Assembly: GCA_015146655.1 (NCBI GenBank)
Contig: VKHL01000014.1
Coordinates: forward strand, 124,001-188,000
DNA: 64,000 nucleotides
Direction: 5' to 3'
From: Ochromonas danica
Lineage: Eukaryota > Sar > Chrysophyceae > Chromulinales > Chromulinaceae
Part shown: positions 45,151-57,136 of the stretch, piece after piece
Numbering within the stretch: position 1 is the stretch's first letter
Layout: every line of letters begins with the position of its first letter
The notes under the pieces: generated by a model
What the model was told of the DNA's origin: nothing
The model's database searches: none
Seen by the model: the letters and a program-made list of their open reading frames with translations, nothing else
Program-made: the position numbers and the translations under genes

Positions 45151-46494
45151 ATGTCATCAAATGGAAATGAGTCAACGGGAAATCTTTCTGTTGATATGGC
45201 AACAGCCTTGGAGTTGCCACTTGGGTTGGAAAATGAGATGAAGTTTATTGCTTTGAGGAACTTGCATTTAAGAAAGATCAAGCAATTGATGTCCTCAGTT
45301 GATTTAAAAGACAAAGAAATAGCCAAGCTCAAAGTAACTACCAAAGACAATCGACGGACGCAAATGATTCAAGCCTTGAGGAACAAGATCAAAGAACTTG
45401 AATTGATCAATGACATGTTGAAAGAAGAACTATCTGTGAAAGCTGAATGGACAGCTCCACAAGTAAATGACTTCATAATGAAGAAGACATTGGGTGGGCC
45501 CAAGCGATTTCGTCCACTTTCCAGAGAAGAGATGGAAAACAAGATCTATGAATTGGAGCGGAAGCTCAGCAAGAAGACCAGCACACCATCGACCAATCCA
45601 AAAGACAATGACATGCCGTCTTTAGAAAGCGATGCCAAGAAAGGAAGGGATTCGAATCTTGCGCAGTCTAAAACGACTCCTGTAACACGTAATCGCCCAG
45701 ATGATTCCAAGGGTGGTAGTTCTTCCGATTCGGGTGGTACTGGACTGGTTGATGCAGCTGCTTTATTAGAAGAAGTTGAGCGTTTGCGCGCGGAGCTTAG
45801 AAGCCGAGATGCCGTTGCTGATAAGCAACGCGATGAGATCTCACGTCTTCGCTCTCGCAACTCGGAGTTGGTTGCGGCCGAGGAGGAGAATGTTCTCTTA
45901 GAGAAACAGATATCCAGTCTGGAAGATGTCAACTCCAGCCTCAACAGCGCTGTAGAAGATTTAACTGCACAGCTTGCTGAAGCTCTGGAGGTTGCTACGA
46001 AGTACAGAATGGAAGGATCATTGTCTGCGGAAAATGATCGGAAGGAAGTGCTAACTCTTCAATCTGAATGTGAAAGACTGTTAAAACAGAATACAGCTCT
46101 GCTTCAGAGTTTATCAGAGGCAGAGGCTGCATTACAGCGTTATGAAGAAGAACAAGCCCAGTTGAAGGAAAGAGGAGACTCTGCTGAAAGTCTATCGGCA
46201 TCCAAGGATGCCAAGATGAAAGCACTGGAGCAACGTCTTCAACGCGCCGAAGAAAAGTTGAAACAATCTGAGAGCAAGTGCACAGCGCTCGAGACAGAGA
46301 TTGCTCAGGTTGCCACCCTGAAAGACCAGCTACGAGAAAAGAATATTCAGCTAAAAGAACTGAAAAGAAACATGGAGGAGAGAGAACGACAGATGCGATT
46401 GCGTGCTGCAAGTAAACCTGATACTGCTGAAAGTAGAGAACAGAAAGAAATCGTGGGCGAAGCTATAGCCTCAGATGTAAAAGATGAAAAGTAG
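45151..46494 (+). CDS. Coiled-coil protein, unknown
   Basis: Single-exon protein of 447 residues from the ATG at 45151. A conserved-looking N-terminal block has KIKQLMSSVDLKDKEIAKLK, MIQALRNKIKELELINDMLK and KKTLGGPKRFRPLSREEMEN, followed by a Ser/Asp-rich linker (190-215) and a long coiled coil to the end. The pattern resembles cilium or centrosome proteins such as CCDC13 or IQCE, but I cannot choose. It shares a 286-bp 5' region with the BTB gene. Confidence 0.75.
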   Translation: MSSNGNESTGNLSVDMATALELPLGLENEMKFIALRNLHLRKIKQLMSSVDLKDKEIAKLKVTTKDNRRTQMIQALRNKIKELELINDMLKEELSVKAEWTAPQVNDFIMKKTLGGPKRFRPLSREEMENKIYELERKLSKKTSTPSTNPKDNDMPSLESDAKKGRDSNLAQSKTTPVTRNRPDDSKGGSSSDSGGTGLVDAAALLEEVERLRAELRSRDAVADKQRDEISRLRSRNSELVAAEEENVLLEKQISSLEDVNSSLNSAVEDLTAQLAEALEVATKYRMEGSLSAENDRKEVLTLQSECERLLKQNTALLQSLSEAEAALQRYEEEQAQLKERGDSAESLSASKDAKMKALEQRLQRAEEKLKQSESKCTALETEIAQVATLKDQLREKNIQLKELKRNMEERERQMRLRAASKPDTAESREQKEIVGEAIASDVKDEK

Positions 46495-46554
46495 ATGTTG
46501 GAAGTTTGGCATTCTCTAGATATAGCTGTTAGTTTCCTGAACTCTAACGATAAT

Positions 46555-47717
46555 CTACAGTTCGCTTTTACTGCTTTTACCCTCGGAACAGTGTGTTTCG
46601 TATCTGCTCCCTTCACTGTCAGTGATGAAGCATGGGCGCAAGTCTGGCAACTGCACAGCAGGGAAGGCGGATTCTTGAACACCTTTCTTGACCATAAGTT
46701 CAGATTCCTTACGTACCCACGTCGTAGACTATGGAAAAACAATAGTACTCAGATGACCAAGAACAAGGTACAAAGGAACCTACCTCGACCAAAGCTGTTT
46801 TCGTCAAGAAAGTCACCACAAACTCTGGAATCCAGGAATAGAGCTTGACTTCAGTAGAGTAAAGCACTCTGGACCATCCACTAATAGCGACAGAATGGCC
46901 CTTAGTCAGATCGAAAGCAGTAGCAGAAGAAGGTGGGCGAACCTTTTGGTTGGGTGAGGCATAACTTGCCAGTGACCAGTGTTATCATCTATCCAATCAC
47001 GCACGACTTGATTATTCATTTTCAAATATCTTATCGTGGATTTGTTCCATACCAAAGTCGCTGGAATACTTGTAGTCCAAAGTCCAGGTGAGAGTGTAAT
47101 ACTTGGGTTCGAAGGTCAAAGCGAGATAATAGTTGAACGACAGAAGTGATAGGGCCACATTAAACTCGGCACCAACTTTCTCAGTTCCCTAGAAGGATCA
47201 TACTATTAGAAGAGCATGCATATTGTAAGCAAAATAGACAGATCAAACATACATTAGGGAACTTGACTTGATCATAGATACTGACACTGCGCACTGTAAA
47301 AACACAACCAAAACCACTCAATTTAGTGACATATATATAGGTAGTGCATAAAAGAAAAGCTCACCTTTGGGCACCATCTTGTTGTAATTGGTCAGATCCC
47401 GGATACGATCCATGCAGATTGCTGGGGGAGCTGCCACATCCTGAATTACCACACCACGACCATTCTTACCAGACCTTTCATTGAAAGTTACCTAAGGAAA
47501 AGTGGTATGAGCTTAAGATTTTCAATTACTTTGCATCTAGAAGAAGACATACCGGATCTCCAGCATCCAACTTGGCTTGCTGTTCTGGGGTAATGGAGTA
47601 GGGGATATGGTGATTATCATACGGTTGCAATTCACCTTGATGACTATGTGGCTTTGATTTTGAGCCAGCATAGCAAGAAATCAAGCTTAACAATAGAATT
47701 AGAATAGAGAATTGCAT
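46555..47717 (-). CDS. Secreted START-like (SRPBCC) protein, paralogue A
   Basis: Seven small exons in frame from the ATG at 47717 to the TAG at 46555. A signal peptide (MQFSILILLLSLISCYAG) precedes a His-rich GELQPYDNHHIPYSITPEQQ segment, then a START/polyketide-cyclase-type fold: NERSGKNGRGVVIQDVAAPP, MDRIRDLTNYNKMVPK, LTWTLDYKYSSDF, TGHWQVMPHP and RVLYSTEVKLYSWIPEF. Such domains bind hydrophobic ligands in a deep pocket; the ligand is unknown. Paralogue B lies 1.7 kb away on the same strand, with a hydrolase-like gene between them. An intron after MVPK is absent from B. Confidence 0.78.
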
Positions 47718-47895
47718 CTTTCTATTGGACAGAAGACAATGATTGTTGTTGATGTCCAGCGAGTTGGATGACGGCAATCGAAAGGCACGTGGCAAATGCG
47801 CACGCAACACAATAATAACACGCAAATAACAATAAACTCATCTTCCCCACGCAAATAACAAGCACCACCTCATTTCAACAATCACAAGACAGAGA

Positions 47896-49408
47896 ATGAA
47901 CTGGACAAATGCTCTTATATCATTAGTTATATTCTACTTTCTTGCCGTCTATAGTTATGATTCACCTGTATTCTTGTCCTATCCAAATATAAGACGAAGA
48001 AGTTTGTCATTTTCGTCTCTTATTAGCATTTTTCCAAAAGCTGGACTTGTGTCAACAACAAGTGATGATGATACTGCATCCAGAATCACTGATGTTGTCT
48101 GGCTTCCTTGCTCTTATGCATTACGTGCTATTGATGATGCGGATAGTGTCATTGATGATGATCATTTTCTCTCTGCACTGTGTGATAATGGATTTTGTTG
48201 TCATGCACTGGTACCATCGAATGGGGCCACCGTCTTTGAAGCCTTGTCAGAGTTTCTCACATGGTTTGTTGTTAAGAATAAAAGAAGAGCCAATCAACTA
48301 GCTATTGTAGCTGATGAGCTTTCCGCTGTTCATGCTCTAAACTTTGTCAGTGAGGTAAGTGGTTGCTATTGATGACTTGGCTGTTGTAATGGCATAAACC
48401 ATGATAACAGTGATGGAGCTCTTGACTAACTGGAAGCCCCATTCATAGGTTTGCATATCCCATAGTTGTACTGCCAATGCCGGTAGCACAACTAATGATC
48501 GAAGTATTGGATCTCTTATCTTAATTGATCCTCCGCCACTTCACGCTCTCACCACTGTGCCTGGTAGACATCAGCTACTAGCTCGCTATGCTCAACCTTT
48601 GCAGGTCGCGCTTAGATCTGTCGAGAAGATAAGAGCTGTACAAGCCAAGAAGAAGAAGGGAAGCAAGATTTCTGTAGAAAGCAGGTTGAGGTACCTAGGT
48701 GATTATTGGATGTTTTGTATTGTCTGATAATAGTAGTAACCAGACAATGCTCTTTGTTATACTAGTTCATTGGAGGATAAGGTCCAAGACTATAGGAATA
48801 CGCGATCATATTTATCTCGGGTGGGGAAGAAAGGGTTAGTTGCACCTGCTTTTGCAATGAGGGATATGTTGTTGATTATTGCATTTGTAACCTGTGGCAG
48901 CACTTTAGGAACCTTTCTTTTAAAGTATGTGCAACAACAGCAACAATCAAAAACAGAAAGTCCTTCTTTACAAGACCCACATTTCTCACCTCATAGTTAT
49001 CTACAGGAAGATGATGACGAGGATAATGAAGATGAAGATAATGTGATTCAACCACGTCGAATCACGGAGCAGGAAGTAACAGGGCACTTTCCCCTACGAA
49101 TCACTCTCACAGCTCAAGCAATGCGAAATCGTCTTTTGGTGATTGGCTCAAATCTGCAGGAGAGAGTTGGATCGGCTGACGTGTGGGGCCTGGATGCCAT
49201 AGAAGAAGTCGCTGCCATGTACCAGGCACGTCCTGTGCGATGCTTGAAAGAATTGCGAGACGGGTTCGAAGAAAATGAGTCAGAAGACGATGATGACGAT
49301 GACGGCAAAGAAAGCTTTCTGCTGGAAGAGAGTGACTGGGATGAGCGCAACAAGCGGCGGCATCATAAATTAGCAATTACAATCACCGACTGGTTGCGAA
49401 CAATATGA
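47896..49408 (+). CDS. Membrane protein, possibly alpha/beta-hydrolase-like
   Basis: Three exons: 47896-48355, about 48450-48690 and about 48765-49408, about 430 residues. It starts with a signal anchor (ALISLVIFYFLAVYSY). The middle has LAIVADELSAVHALNFVSE and SIGSLILIDPPPL, which has the rhythm of an alpha/beta-hydrolase core, but without a GxSxG nucleophile. A second hydrophobic segment (MLLIIAFVTCGSTLGTFLL) and two acidic tracts (DDDEDNEDEDN, ESEDDDDDDG) follow. The end, HHKLAITITDWL, could hold a catalytic-type His. The function is unknown; the hydrolase reading is weak. Confidence 0.6.
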
Positions 49409-49452
49409 GACCCTGCTGGATATCACACGATCATACCTACTATCGACAAGAT

Positions 49453-50671
49453 TTACTTCTTAAAGTTGATAATCTTAGGTAATCGTGCAGCGAAGCGATT
49501 CAAATGATCGTTTTGAGAGCGAATGTCCTCTTTCAACTCAGCCAAGCGAGAATTCAATTTCTCGCGAAGAGCTCCTCCCTTGATGTTCAGCCAATTGGTC
49601 TTTGTCTCTTCCTTCTGTTTTAGCTCAGCTTGCCTCTTTGCTTCAAGTTCAGACTCGCGTTTAACCCATGCAGTAGACTAATATAAAATGACATTCACTT
49701 AACATCTCCCAGAAGTGGCCGACTGATCATGTCTTACCTCTCCTAGTGCCTTGCTTGTCAGAAACCCCACGATGAACTCAGGAATCCAAGGGAAAAGCTT
49801 GATTTTGGTAGAGTAGAGCAAGCGGGTCCAGCCACTTTGTCAGAGAATCATCATCATCGTCAAATTGATCGAACGGAAAGTGGAAGGTAGTAGTGTAGTG
49901 TAGTGTACCTTTTAGAAGGATGAGACATGACCTGCCAGTGTCCGACACTGTCATCTATGACATCATGTTGCCATCATCAATTACTCTGTAATGAGGTTAG
50001 AATAGGGTGATAATTCAATATTGATTACCTAAATCTGAATTGTACTTGTAGTCCAGAGTCCATGTGAGCGTATTATGCTTGGGCTCGTGAGTGAGCTTCA
50101 GATAGTAACCGAATCCCATACCCATGAGACCAATATCAAATCTTGCTCCTGTCTTAGTGGTACCCTAAGTGACATGACCGACAAGATGGAGTGAGCAACA
50201 CCGTGGTGACATCTGATCAGATAAGATGGAGGAGGGGTAGCTCACATTGGCCAACTTGTAATCCTCATAAATCTCCACTTTCTTCACATGAGGAACCATC
50301 TTAGTATACATAGAAAGATCACGAATTTTGCTCATACAAATGCTTTGAGTAGCATTAATATCTTGAATGACTACTCCTCGACCAGATTTACCTGTTCTCT
50401 CATTGTACATCACCTTGACATTGTTTTTTGCAGGAAAAAATAACATTCAGTCAATTTCTACATATTGATGTTAGGGAAATATGATATAATAACTTACTGA
50501 TTCACCACGTTCTAATTTGTTCTTTTGATCTGCAGTAAGATGTAAAGGCAATGGTTTGCCATCATATGGTTCTAATATACCATTATGAGAATGAGGCTTA
50601 TCTTTTGATGCACCCATTGCATTCATGCAAAGGATTAAGAAGATAGATAAGAATAACAAGGTATTCATCAT
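49453..50671 (-). CDS. Secreted START-like (SRPBCC) protein, paralogue B
   Basis: Exons from the ATG at 50671 to the TAA at 49453, about six in all. A signal peptide (MNTLLFLSIFLILCMNAMG) and HSHNGILEPYDGKPLPLHLT are like paralogue A. The START-like body has NERTGKSGRGVVIQDINATQ, MSKIRDLSMYTKMVPHVKKV, GYYLKLTHEPKHNTLTWTLD, DSVGHWQVMSHPSKR and LLYSTKIKLFPWIPEFIVGF, then a coiled, charged tail (ELEAKRQAELKQKEETKTNW). The two proteins look about half identical. Exon 2 runs through the position where A has an intron. Confidence 0.78.
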
Positions 50672-50798
50672 AATAAATCACTTCAAAAATCTGTTCAGGT
50701 GACTGGATTCTTATCACAATTAACTGCAACAACCACATGCATCACATCACATCCAACATCGACACATCATCACACAGGTTCTTATTAAGTTAATTCCG

Positions 50799-50826
50799 GA
50801 AAGAAAGAAAGAAAGAAAGAAAGAAA
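50799..50826. repeat. (GAAA)n microsatellite
   Basis: Six to seven GAAA units in the divergent region between paralogue B and the gene at 50981. Confidence 0.85.
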
Positions 50827-50980
50827 CAGCTTTTACCAGTAAAAACAGATTTTTGATTTTCGATTGGATTGCCTGCTCCGGTGCTTGTGTTTGGTGTGCG
50901 GAGAACAGACACAGACAGAGACAACACGAACAATAAGGTCGAGAACAAAACAGAACAGAGAAGATAAGTGCTTGGTTGAG

Positions 50981-51952
50981 ATGAAGGTTTATAGTCAATA
51001 CTTACCTTATATCTTTATCCTTGTCTTTGTTATTCTGGTAAGGATTGTTTTTCTTTCATCTCATTCCAAGAATTAAATAGTTTTTGGTCTTCCTCTTGTT
51101 ATTGTTAATTGTTGTTGCTGGGTTGTCTTCTTTGTCAATGTCCTCTCATGATATGAAATCACTGCTATAGGCGTTGATTGGAACAAGTCAAGGAAGTAGT
51201 ATTCGTGCTATTAATGAGGAGAAATTAAATAAGAAACGAGAACGAAATGCTCAAGAAGTCCAAAAGCTGCAGAATCTTTTCAAAGATATGGTAAAAGAAA
51301 ATGATAAAATTAATATTGGTTGTCAGCGCTAATTCTCTCACACTTTTACTTTCTCTCATTACTGGAGTAGATCGAGAGTCGGAAGCGGGAAAGAAGCGAT
51401 AGGCGAGGAGCACCATCGCCTTATCGAGGACGAGACTTCGACCCTGAAGATGTCGATAGTCTTATTCAAGATCATACTGAGCGGTATAAGATACATGCTC
51501 AAGAAGATAGGATTCGTCGGAAAAGTAAGCGCAGTGGTGCTACTTCGACCGTGTCTACCAGTCCCTCCTTCAATGACGACGGTATCACCGATGAGCGTGC
51601 AGTCTACTACATGAGTCAAATCCGCAAGAAGGCCAGTTTGATCGCCAATCATCTCGAAAGAACAGCAAGATTCTTCTCTGAGGAGGAAGTTCATGATATT
51701 AACCAGAAGATTGTAGACTATATCGCTATGGAGAAGAAAGTGGCGGCTTATATCCAAAAGACGGCTGACGACTTTAACCATGCACGTGACATCTATGATC
51801 GACAGAAACGATTGAACTATCTTGAGAGGGTGAAAGCTGATCGCAATGCTCGCCAACCATTGGAGAAAGCTGCTCGTGAAGCTGCTCGTGATCATTTTTT
51901 AAGTATTCGAGCGATTCTGGATCCTTATATTCATCGTAAACAAGAGCTCTAA
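50981..51952 (+). CDS. Hypothetical membrane-anchored helical protein
   Basis: Three exons: 50981-51037, 51171 to about 51288 and about 51371-51952, about 250 residues, all junctions in phase 0. The first exon codes a hydrophobic signal or anchor (YLPYIFILVFVIL). The rest is highly charged and helical (EEKLNKKRERNAQEVQKLQN, YYMSQIRKKASLIANHLERT, DINQKIVDYIAMEKKVAAYI). It looks like a short ER- or plastid-associated coiled protein. I do not recognise it. Confidence 0.65.
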
Positions 51953-52099
51953 TTCTAACACTCCCCTTGTTATTTTTTCTCAATGATTGTGTTTTGAGAT
52001 TATTAATAGAAGCTTCTTCTATCAGCCTCACGATGCTGATAGGAGATATACAAACAACTTGTAAGATTTAACTTGTATGCTATTGTTTTCCTGCGAATT

Positions 52100-53706
52100 C
52101 TATATTTGCCCTGTTGCACGTAACCTTCGGTATTCATCCATACTATACTCTGCCACTAGCTCCCCTTTCTCATCATAGACCGTGATGGACTCCTCGTATT
52201 GCTCATAGTCATCATAACCATCGTCGTCATCATCATCGTACTCTCCGTCGGACTCATCAGAATCGTAATCATCGTCAGAGTCGTCCGAATATTCATCATC
52301 ATCATCATCCTCGTTATCTCCAAACATTGAATTGTCACTTAAGGACCTCAGCTTCTTTTTCTTCTTCTGTCGATCGTCAGCAAGCCGCTTTTTCTTGGCT
52401 GATACCTGCTCTTCTTCAATCAACTTCTCTAACTGTCGATCATCTAGCACACCTCGCAGCATCTACCAACAGAATACATATACAACACACACATTTCAGA
52501 CTGCAGAAGTATAGAGTATAGTAAGTGATCCTGACCTTTTCCTCGGCCCATAATTCTGGTCCAAAGATCTGTCGGATATGTCCAGGGCCAGTCTCTCCAA
52601 GCAGTGTTGACTTCTTCACTTGCGACAACGCCTTCTTACGCTCTACTTTTAATGCCCTTGCTCGAGCCTTTTCAAGATTTCTTTGCGTTCTAGCACTACT
52701 CACCGATGCACGTTTTCGAGGTTTGTTAGACTCCTTCCTGGGAATACTGCTATAATGCTCCCTCATCCTTGTCATGACTTTCTCACGAAATTGAGGATCG
52801 CTCCACTTTAACTTGATAGAATTTGACAATGTCTCTTTCCAATCCTCCTTTCTAGTATTGATCAATGCAGTCATTCTTTTACGAAAATCTTCTTGTTGCC
52901 ATTTGGCTTTGAGTGCAGCTGAAATCTTTGCTCTAGCTTCTGCTGATAAAGGCTGTGCTTGTTTTTTCGGTTTATTTTCTTTAGCTCTCTTCTTCAAAGA
53001 GTCTGATATCTTTTGTCTTGTTTCATTAGAGACTGTCACATTTTTACGAATATATTTTTCACGATATTCAGGATCTTTCCATCGTTCACGTGCATGTTCT
53101 GCAATCCGTTTTCGTCCTTCCTCTGTTAGAGTACGTGGAGGTTTATCAGAGGATCGTTTTCTCTTCCTAGTTTTCTCCTTAGCTGCTTTCTCAACATATT
53201 CTGCTAAAGTTAGTCCTAATTCTGCAGCTTTTTTCTCTTTTCGTAATTGCATGGCAATCTTCGTTTTCTCTGCAATTTTGGCTTTCGTCTCTTCTGAATG
53301 AGTTTTGCCAGCATTCCAAGGTATTTTACCTTTATTGGCACTTGATATTTTTGCTCGTGACTCAGCAGAATGAGTATATGGTTGCTGATATTGAGAAAGG
53401 ACAGGCAAGGGTAAGTTAGAGAAAGGCAAAGAAGTGCAGGATGGGAGACTGTCTCACCTTGGGCACGACTGGACTGCTACTTGTTGATGAACTGACAGTG
53501 ATGTTATGATGTCGCATTGCTATTGGCATAGTATACATAACATTGTGTAAAGTGGGCTTTCTCTCTGACATGGTGACAGCTGGCAGTGCAACAAGACGAC
53601 GATCATTGCCATTATTGCATCGACAGTTGCAAAACACTTGTTCTTTATAACTAAATAAAAAGGAAGATACACTTCCTATGCAACATAAGATTAAGAGGAT
53701 CAACAT
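52100..53706 (-). CDS. NUMOD3-motif protein, probably plastid-targeted
   Basis: Three exons: about 53457-53706, about 52537-53387 and 52100-52462, joined in frame (AAG|CAA and AAG|ATG). A signal peptide ends in VSSFLFS, an ASAFAP-like F that suggests a secondary plastid. Several NUMOD3-type units follow: SAESRAKISSANKGKIPWNA, HSEETKAKIAEKTK, SNETRQKISDSLKK and SAEARAKISAALKAKW. NUMOD3 is a short DNA-binding module first seen in homing endonucleases and also found in plant and algal organelle proteins. No GIY-YIG or HNH domain is seen. The C-terminal exon is extremely acidic (runs of D with Y, S and E). A role in plastid nucleic-acid binding is inferred. Confidence 0.75.
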
Positions 53707-53980
53707 AAGTTGGAATGACTATCGTTCTCTGTCTTTCTCTTCTACTTTGCTCACCATCCACAACCAACAGATCAGCACACAAGAGACAACATGAAGCAGC
53801 AGCCATAGTTATGATTGCCTTGCGTGGGGTTTCGGTCCCGCTTCCGTTCCTTAATGTCGCCCTCCCCCACGCAATCAATACTATCTATCAGCATGCCAAA
53901 CCGCCAAACCCCAAAGAAACGTTCGAAGAATAGACTAGTGATGAGATCTATTGGAGTGTATTGAGAAAAATAATAAAGAA

Positions 53981-56900
53981 ATGATGGATAGATCATCTAT
54001 GAGTCAGAATGGTAATCGAGGTTTGGAAGGATCCTCTCAACCACTTCTTCAATTAGAGGCCAGTATTCGTCAACGAGAGAGCATGTTATTGGAAACACAA
54101 CAAAAGTTAGACTTACTCAAAGATGACTTCCAATACAACTTGAAGTTGATTGAAGCTAGAGATAAAGAGATTGAACGACTAGAAGAAGTAGTGTTAGGAT
54201 ACCGGAAACGAGGAGAGGAGATGGAAGAGAAGATCAAGTCTCTGTCTGGGAAAATCGAGATTTTACAACAAAAAGAAGTGGAACGACAAGAAAAAGTGGA
54301 GCAAGACAAGCTCATGTATAAGGTCAGCTCTTCACCCATCTGTCTGTCTGTCTTCCACGTGTTGATATGTTGTATTGATAATATGATGTCATGCATCCTC
54401 ACTCATCCTTATTGTTGATGGTCATTCATTCATCATCATTGGTCATTATTGTGTACTGGTTCTCTGTTAGAGAGTCCTGGATGAGTTGCGCAATGTCATT
54501 GAGTCCATGCAATGGAGTCATGATGAAGACATCAAATCCAAGAATTTCCAATTAGACAATTTCAAAGCTGAAGTACAAGCAATACAGCGATCCAAAGAAG
54601 AAGCTCTTGAACTTCAGCGAAGAGAGCTGACTTCCACATTTGAACAGATTGTTCATGAGCGAGAAGAAGCCTTCCAAATCAAAGAGCGGGATATTGCCAT
54701 GCAAATCAGCATGTTGGATCAGAAATTTGAGAAAATTCAAAGCGAGAATCTTCGCTTGAAGTCAGAAGCACGGGAAGTGAAGCTAATGAATGAAAAGTTG
54801 TTGGGAGATTTATCAGATAAGGATAACCTTATAAGACGACTCCAAACAGATCTGACCGAAGTTCAGAAGAGCAAAGAGACCATGGAAGATGGATTGAAGC
54901 GTCTCAATAATTCATTGCAGAATCAAGTACAACGATTATCAGATCAATATAGCCGAGAAAAGGCTGAACTACAGGCATTAGTTGAAAAGTCAAATCAGGA
55001 AGCGAATCGTGAGAGAGAATTTCGAGGGATTGTGGAGCAACGGCTAGGTGATGCCCAAGCCACAGCCGCAGCTGAGATTGAGACATTACGCACAGAGTTA
55101 AGTAATCTCTCCAAACGTCAAGCAGTCTTACTGCAAGAGCAAGATGCACTTCGATCTGAGAAGGATCAATTATTACAACGACTTGGCACGAAACGTGTAG
55201 AAGCTGATTCTCTGGTCGCACAGAAGCAGTTACTGGAAAATGATGTAAATCTATCCACTGAACGCATACAACGAACAGAACGCGAACTGGCGGATCTGCG
55301 CGCCCAACTCTCGACAACCCAGCAAGAGCATGCGCAGTATCGAGCAGACATGGAAAAGCGTTACAATCAGCTGGTGCAAGAAGGAGAAGAAAAACTAGAA
55401 GCTGAAGAACAACGATCACGGGAAGCCATTCAACGTATGGAGAGTAAATATAAGACTCAGTTGGAGATATTCAAGCAAGAGATGGATCAAGAACGACAAA
55501 ATAGAGAGACACATTTTCACCGTAGAATGGAAGAACAAGAGCAAGATTTGCATGCTCGATTGAGAAGTCAGCAAGAAGAAGCTGACGAACATGTGGCAGC
55601 CTTGAAGCGAGAATTAACTGAATGCAAAACAGAGGCTGATGCAGTGAAGTTGAGGCTTAAAGCTCAAGAGCAGCAGATATTGACCCTTCAGCAAGATTTG
55701 AAGCAGGCTCGTCTGTCCACTACTATCGCATCGAATGGTCCTTTGCCCAGTGTGGTTGCCCCACCCAGTCGATCTGCAACCGTGCAGTTTAGTACTGAAG
55801 ACCTAACACTGGGGGATATTAGCTTGCCTTCACCAATGAATTCGGAATTGAATGGATTGTCTTGGATGGGCTCCCCCATGCAGCCATCTGGCTCATTACC
55901 CCCACCTCCTCCACGCTTCTCCACAACTCCAAGGACTTCTCATGGAGAGGAAGACTTCGTTAATTCAACTAGAGCTATTGCTGAAAACAAAGCAAGAACT
56001 GAAGCAATAGATACTCTTACTGCGGAAAACGAGAAGCTGAAGCAGTTCATCCGAGAGGTAAATCAAAGCCCCTCTTATTACAGCTTAGCATGCCACTAAT
56101 TTAAATTGTTCTTCCTGTATAGATGAGGAAGGACATCGAAGAAGTCAAGCAATATTCTGCCTGGAAAGAGCAAGAGAAACAAGAAACCAAAGAACGCAGT
56201 CAAGAAGATAGTTCACCGATGCAAGGGGGACAACTCACCCTCCTAGAAGTAATAAGCATGATCGTGTCCTGTCGTAATGAACACTATTTGATATTCTCTC
56301 ACTGTTGCTGTATAGAAACGATTGGAGGAGAGCAGTAATGAGATAATGCGGTTGCGTAATGAGCGGAAGAAACTGATGGAGACTGGGAACGAGTTACGAG
56401 CAGCCCTGTTCAAGGTTTGTATGCTTTCTGAGAATAAAATCATTCTGTTTTTGTCATTATCCTATATATGTATAGATGGAGAATAAAAAGGATGCAATGG
56501 AGGAACTCAAACTCGAAGAGGCTCGACAAGAGAATGTCAATGCAATAATGGATTGGATTTACACTCAGCCAGGGCAACAAGGCGCGAATCCTCCTGCTGG
56601 AGGAAGTTCGGTTTATCCTCCTTTTACATCTCCCCAAATGTTGAGTCGAAATGTATGGGATACTGTTAGTCCTCACTCTAGACGAGCTGTTGGAGGAATT
56701 GGCTCTCCTGCCGGCCAATTGGCAGAGAGAGCGCAGTATTCTGAGGGCAGTCTTCTCTACCCTCGAGAGAACATAGAGATATCTGGTAAAGGCTTGTCAA
56801 CCACCGGACAAACTCAAAGAACATCTCGAGTATCCACAAATACTGTTGGAAACTCGGAACGAACAACGAAGAGCCAGATGGAAGCCTTGGAAAGACTCAA

Positions 56901-56994
56901 AGAGCGGCAACGATCTAATGCCCAACCTCGTAAAGTTGTGAATTATGCTGTTCAAGCTGCCGCAGAGGCTGCAGCTCAGGCAGCGACTAAATAA
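53981..56994 (+). CDS. CCDC57-like coiled-coil protein
   Basis: Five exons: 53981-54322 region, 54471-56055 region, 56123-56248 region, about 56317-56413 and about 56476-56994, about 870 residues. The start (MLLETQQKLDLLKDDFQYNL followed by KLIEARDKEIERLE) matches the CCDC57 pattern LREDFQFNLRLLEERDRELER. The next exon has KNFQLDNFKAEVQAIQ and ELTSTFEQIVHEREEAFQIK, parallel to the QELLLEFESEMQRREHEFRL segment there. CCDC57 is a centriole and microtubule-associated protein in animals. The long central coiled coil is followed by a Pro/Ser-rich stretch (about 440-500) and a variable C-terminus with an Ala-rich end. Confidence 0.72.
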
Positions 56995-57136
56995 TAGTGG
57001 TTTTGTTGATGTAGTGGTGAGTTTAACAATCGGTTTACACTTTTGCATGATTGTAATGCGCATCTGAAATGAGTGTCAGAAGTATTAGCCAGAATTTGTC
57101 TTGACTCAACACAGAACTTAGTCATTCTAATCTCAT

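Noticed and set aside
46495-46848. 117-codon plus-strand open frame right after the coiled-coil gene
   Set aside because: It lies opposite the last two exons of START-like paralogue A, which join in frame and match paralogue B.
53715-53933. 72-codon plus-strand open frame with a hydrophobic start
   Set aside because: It sits in the shared 5' region between two well-supported genes and has no recognisable domain; a small secreted peptide cannot be ruled out.
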